Below are positions 61,167 through 64,000 of a stretch of 64,000 bases of DNA, in pieces; within the stretch, counting starts at the first letter, position 1, and each line of letters starts with the position of its first letter. The notes below the pieces were generated by a model that saw only the letters and a program-made list of their open reading frames with translations, was not told where the DNA came from and ran no database searches. The DNA is from Planctomycetota bacterium (lineage in GTDB: Bacteria > Planctomycetota > UBA11346). Location: NCBI GenBank assembly GCA_013816485.1, contig JACDEI010000007.1:1-64000 (forward strand), written 5' to 3'. The position numbers and the translations under genes are program-made.

Positions 61167-61850
61167 TCACGACATCAGGCTGGCCATCAATCTCGTCCGG
61201 TTCATCGCCGGCACGGCCTTGATGCCACCCACCGCCCAATACCGCTTGCCGGCCGGATTCGACCACTGTCCGCGTTCATCGCACACATTGAACATCAGGA
61301 TCGAATGGAAGGCTCCGGCAGCGGTGATGAGACCGAAAATCCTCGGGGTCGCTTTTGCTGGACCACCGAAACGTCCCAGGATGACATTGGTTTCCGGCCA
61401 GACGGCTGCCGGCGAGAATCCTGTGGCATCGGTCGGCAAGGCCTGGGCGAAATTCCGTTTGACGGTCCGGTTGACCGCCGGGTTGTTGTCGATCGTGCCG
61501 ACATGGAACGCGCTCATCACGCCGGTGTAAGTCCCGCGTATGATCAGGCAGCCGCTCATGTAGCCGGTCAGGATGTCCTGACCTCCGGTCGGCAGACGGG
61601 CGATGCCACCCGGCGCATAATCGAGCCAATCATGCGCAATGTTCGCGCCTTTGGCGATGCCCAAGACACTGGTGACGTTGACCGTCAGCAGCATCGGGTC
61701 CACCGCGGCGCGATTGCCATCCAACCCATCATAGGTCAGTGGCGTGGCGGCTTTGCTGCTGTTGATGATCGGGCCCGTCTGAGGACATCCCGTATCGTTC
61801 GGCTTGTTCCACAGGTAGCGCACTCCGGCTCTGAAGTAGCGTTCGATCAT
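61167..61850 (-). CDS. Hypothetical protein with conserved-looking Cys/His pair
   Basis: The 227-residue soluble protein starts after AAGGAT and has no signal peptide or membrane span. I recognise no family. GYMSGCLIIRGTYTGVMSAFHVGTIDN (Cys then His in a compact G-rich context), later AGAFHSILMFNV, and a C-terminal Gly-Lys-Arg-Tyr strand suggest a small enzyme or toxin-like fold, but this is speculation. The flanking DNA is repeat-rich on both sides, so the gene may have been acquired or may be mobile. There is no immunity-like gene next to it. Confidence 0.65.
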   Translation of the reverse strand: MIERYFRAGVRYLWNKPNDTGCPQTGPIINSSKAATPLTYDGLDGNRAAVDPMLLTVNVTSVLGIAKGANIAHDWLDYAPGGIARLPTGGQDILTGYMSGCLIIRGTYTGVMSAFHVGTIDNNPAVNRTVKRNFAQALPTDATGFSPAAVWPETNVILGRFGGPAKATPRIFGLITAAGAFHSILMFNVCDERGQWSNPAGKRYWAVGGIKAVPAMNRTRLMASLMS

Positions 61851-61869
61851 GATTCATCCTTGGTCATGT

Positions 61870-61905
61870 GGGCGTGAAAATGCGGGCGTGAAAATGCGGG
61901 CGTTG
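61870..61905. repeat. 14-bp tandem repeat (2 x 7)
   Basis: Two exact copies and a partial third of GGGCGTGAAAATGC, just upstream of the hypothetical gene. Together with the region to 62194 this forms a 344-bp gap that otherwise holds only the possible redoxin remnant at 62026-62076. Confidence 0.85.
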
Positions 61906-62025
61906 AAACCGCACCCTGCAACTCGACGGCATAGCTACCAAACCGTGCGCCCGAGGCAAGGCGACAAGATGCACTCTGCGTAGGTATCAGCCAAGCACAG
62001 GCGCCAACCATAGCCGTTCGCGTCC

Positions 62026-62076
62026 CTACTTCGCTGGCGCTGGAGCATGAAAGCGGCTCATTCGGTCACCCATCAC
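62026..62076 (-). pseudogene. Possible 3' remnant of a redoxin gene duplicate
   Basis: The minus-strand frame ends GDRMSRFHAPAPAK and stops. The intact gene at 62771-63967 ends LDRMNRFYSPAPAK, and the DNA is similar (CTACTTCGCTGGCGCTGG against CTACTTCGCCGGCGCTGG). No further homology to the redoxin is visible upstream in this frame. It is best read as the tail of a lost paralogue, between which and the intact gene an unrelated lipoprotein gene now sits. Confidence 0.5.
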
Positions 62077-62194
62077 CGAGCCGCCAAGCAGCAGGTGACG
62101 TGAAGACGGGGTTGGTGTCCTTAACCGGAAACCTGCACGTCGAACACCGCTATGCCCAAAATATCCCCACGGAACACCGCAGAGCCCGTTCATC

Positions 62195-62725
62195 CTATTT
62201 GCAGCCGCTACTGAATTGGAGCGTCCTATCCGGCATCTCGTGATTGAAGGAACGGCCGGAGACCAGATTGGAAAAGATCCGACGCCAATCGTCATAGGCC
62301 CGGTACTGCGTCCCACCGCCGAAGAAGGTGATGGTCTCGCTGGTTCCATCTGACCATTGTCGCATCAGTTCTACTCGATTGCCATCCATCCCATTCGGTT
62401 CGTTGGAGAACTGATGGCTCTGAATCAGGGCGAGCAGATCTCGGTAATCTGCCTCAACCGGCTCGCAGGACCCCGACACACGTGCACTACTGGCATCCGT
62501 TTCGCTAGGCAGAAACGCGAGTGAAAAGCGCACCGTTCCCTCCGCTGCCGCCATCTCCAGCAGGCCCTTTGATCCCTGTTTCATCAAACTTTCTTTGATG
62601 CTGACCTCGGTCAATCGAGGCGGTGACGCGCGCGCGCAACTGGTCACCAGCCCAAGCACGATCAGCGCTGACAGGCAAATGATGGGCGTCTGCACAAACA
62701 CACGCAGCCGTTTGATCATCGGCAT
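62195..62725 (-). CDS. Hypothetical lipoprotein
   Basis: About 176 residues from ATG 62725 (62719 also possible). The lipoprotein signal is clear (VQTPIICLSALIVLGLVTSC). The mature part has no known family; it contains SCEPVEADYRDLLALIQSHQFSN and TITFFGGGTQYRAYDDWRRIF, which look like a small alpha/beta stress or stability protein. It sits 45 bp from the two-domain redoxin gene on the same strand and may be co-transcribed with it. The ribosome-binding site is weak. Function unknown. Confidence 0.75.
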   Translation of the reverse strand: MPMIKRLRVFVQTPIICLSALIVLGLVTSCARASPPRLTEVSIKESLMKQGSKGLLEMAAAEGTVRFSLAFLPSETDASSARVSGSCEPVEADYRDLLALIQSHQFSNEPNGMDGNRVELMRQWSDGTSETITFFGGGTQYRAYDDWRRIFSNLVSGRSFNHEMPDRTLQFSSGCK

Positions 62726-62770
62726 GGCTGCCTGCTTGCCGGGCAGTCGATACGTCATTCGCCGCGCGCT

Positions 62771-63967
62771 CTACTTCGCCGGCGCTGGCGAATAGAAACG
62801 ATTCATGCGGTCAAGGATCGCGTTCACAGTTTCCGCGCGCTCGATGACCCCGTTGTGGCGCCACACGATCTCGCCACCCGGAGCGACCAGGATGGTGTGG
62901 GGAATCGGACCGGGCATGTCTTTGTCCAAGGCGGCGGCGAGGTCGTCGGTGGATCCGGTGAAGAGGTAGCTGTTGGTCGTGCGGCCTTCCTTCGCGATCG
63001 TGCCCGCGACCTTCTTGCTCATCCCGGCGGCTTGTTTGAAGAGAAAGGCCTCGGCCTTGGCGAGATCCTCGGCGGCGTCGAGCGAAATGGTCACCAGCTC
63101 GAAATCGCGCATGTCGAATTGGCGCGAGATGCCGACGAGATCGGGGAACTCCTTGACGCAGGGCGCACACCAGGTGGCCCAGACATTGATCAGACGGTAC
63201 TTGTTCGTCGCGTTGGCGCGCAGCTTGATGATCCCGGGCGCATCTATGGTCTCGATCTTCACCGGCGTGGCGGCCCAGGTCTCGTGTTTGGCGTCGTGTC
63301 CGACCTTCTTCTCGCGCCACTTGGTCGAGCAGCCGTGCGGCTTGGTCAACTCGACCGGCACCGGCTTGCCGGCCAGCATGGCATCGACGGCGTTTTGCGC
63401 GTCCTTCGACTTCACCGTGCTGTCGTCATAGAAACGCGAATCATCGAAGCGACCGGCGTATCGCAGCTTCAGCTCCTGGTCGAAGATGAAGACATGTGGC
63501 GTGGCCAGACAGCCATACGCGCGGGCGATGAGCTGCTGGTCACCGTCGTAGAGGTAGTCGAAGGTCCATTTGTTCTTCTCGGCGTAGGGTTTCATCTCCT
63601 CGAAGGAATCGCCGAACTCGCCGTAGCCCAGCTCATCCTTGCTCAGGCCATCGGGATGATTGGGGTTGATGGCGACGAGTTTCACGCCCTTGGGTTGATA
63701 CTCGTCCCAGAAACGCTGGAGCCGTTTCTCGATACTGTGCGAGGTCGGGCAGTGATTGGACGTGAAGAGCACCACCAACACCTTGCCACCGGTGTAGTCG
63801 GCGAGTTTGTGGTTCTTCCCATCGATCCCCGGCAGATCGAACTCCGGCGCGGCATCCCCGATCTTGAGCGCGCGGATGTCCGGCGGGTTGCCGTTGACGA
63901 GCCCGTCGGCAGCCCCAGCGCAGAGCGAAACACCGAGGACCAGGAACAGAGCGAGTAGGTGGCGCAT
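62771..63967 (-). CDS. Exported two-domain thioredoxin-fold protein
   Basis: The 398-residue protein starts at ATG 63967 with AAGGAG upstream, and a signal peptide (MRHLLALFLVLGVSLCAGA). The first thioredoxin-like domain (about 35-200) is peroxiredoxin-like (GDAAPEFDLPGIDGKNHKLADYTG) with a single-Cys site SNHCPTSHS. The second (about 235-395) is TlpA-like with WATWCAPC and cis-Pro IPHTILVAPGG. Such pairs occur in planctomycetes as periplasmic redox proteins. One disulfide centre plus one resolving or peroxidase-like centre suggests internal electron transfer (inference). Confidence 0.9.
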   Translation of the reverse strand: MRHLLALFLVLGVSLCAGAADGLVNGNPPDIRALKIGDAAPEFDLPGIDGKNHKLADYTGGKVLVVLFTSNHCPTSHSIEKRLQRFWDEYQPKGVKLVAINPNHPDGLSKDELGYGEFGDSFEEMKPYAEKNKWTFDYLYDGDQQLIARAYGCLATPHVFIFDQELKLRYAGRFDDSRFYDDSTVKSKDAQNAVDAMLAGKPVPVELTKPHGCSTKWREKKVGHDAKHETWAATPVKIETIDAPGIIKLRANATNKYRLINVWATWCAPCVKEFPDLVGISRQFDMRDFELVTISLDAAEDLAKAEAFLFKQAAGMSKKVAGTIAKEGRTTNSYLFTGSTDDLAAALDKDMPGPIPHTILVAPGGEIVWRHNGVIERAETVNAILDRMNRFYSPAPAK

Positions 63968-64000
63968 AGGCGGGAAATCTCCTTGGGCAGATGGCGCTTC

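Overview
The window is a GC-rich, densely coded bacterial chromosome segment. Its gene style points to the PVC superphylum, most likely Planctomycetota, with Verrucomicrobiota or Lentisphaerota as alternatives. The pointers are secreted multidomain proteins with PA14, NPCBM, DUF6797-like, PQQ-propeller and CBM6-like modules; Tat-exported FAD oxidoreductases; SGNH hydrolases; secreted amidohydrolases; a Ser/Thr kinase with a membrane anchor; and FecR-like anti-sigma features. This assignment is inference, because no rRNA or tRNA was recognised.

Layout. 0-5 kb (minus strand): a coupled apbE/membrane-protein pair, a Tat-exported FAD oxidoreductase and an SGNH hydrolase. 5-10 kb (plus): two YbjQ-type proteins with a PrsW-type membrane protease, then a hybrid histidine kinase, a CPXCG zinc-ribbon protein and a TPR protein. 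10-21 kb: cysM, folC, a Ser/Thr kinase, a PA14/propeller protein, a beta-helix protein and nadE. 20.8-29.7 kb (minus): two giant paralogues that join a sigma-70-like N-terminus, a FecR-type anti-sigma segment, one membrane span and a PA14/Ig/NPCBM ectodomain in one polypeptide. 29.8-36.8 kb: an RHH/ParA pair, an FKBP isomerase, a serine hydrolase, rlmF, a membrane protein and an alpha/beta hydrolase. 36.9-44.8 kb: a 1571-residue surface protein and a divergent operon of propeller, amidohydrolase and diheme cytochrome. 45-51 kb (mostly minus): TlpA-type thioredoxin, esterase, M1-type peptidase and pseudopilin-like protein, then an AHSA1 pseudogene. 51.5-64 kb: an RRM protein, a sugar dehydrogenase/cytochrome/CBM fusion, an SGNH hydrolase, lipoproteins, an amidohydrolase, a 33-residue basic protein, TPR and lectin-like proteins and a two-domain redoxin.

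Many of these genes fit an outward-facing polysaccharide-scavenging lifestyle: ectodomain-bearing regulators and exported binding or catalytic proteins, with redox and thiol chemistry in the periplasm.

The second striking layer is non-coding. Most longer gaps carry tandem arrays of very short units, usually exactly 7 bp. Each locus has its own sequence, and arrays often occur as two inverted arms round a short spacer. Others are REP-like palindromes or MITE-like inverted elements. Several abut or invade stop codons.

The strongest candidates for undescribed biology are the sigma/anti-sigma/ectodomain fusion pair and the inverted heptamer arrays.
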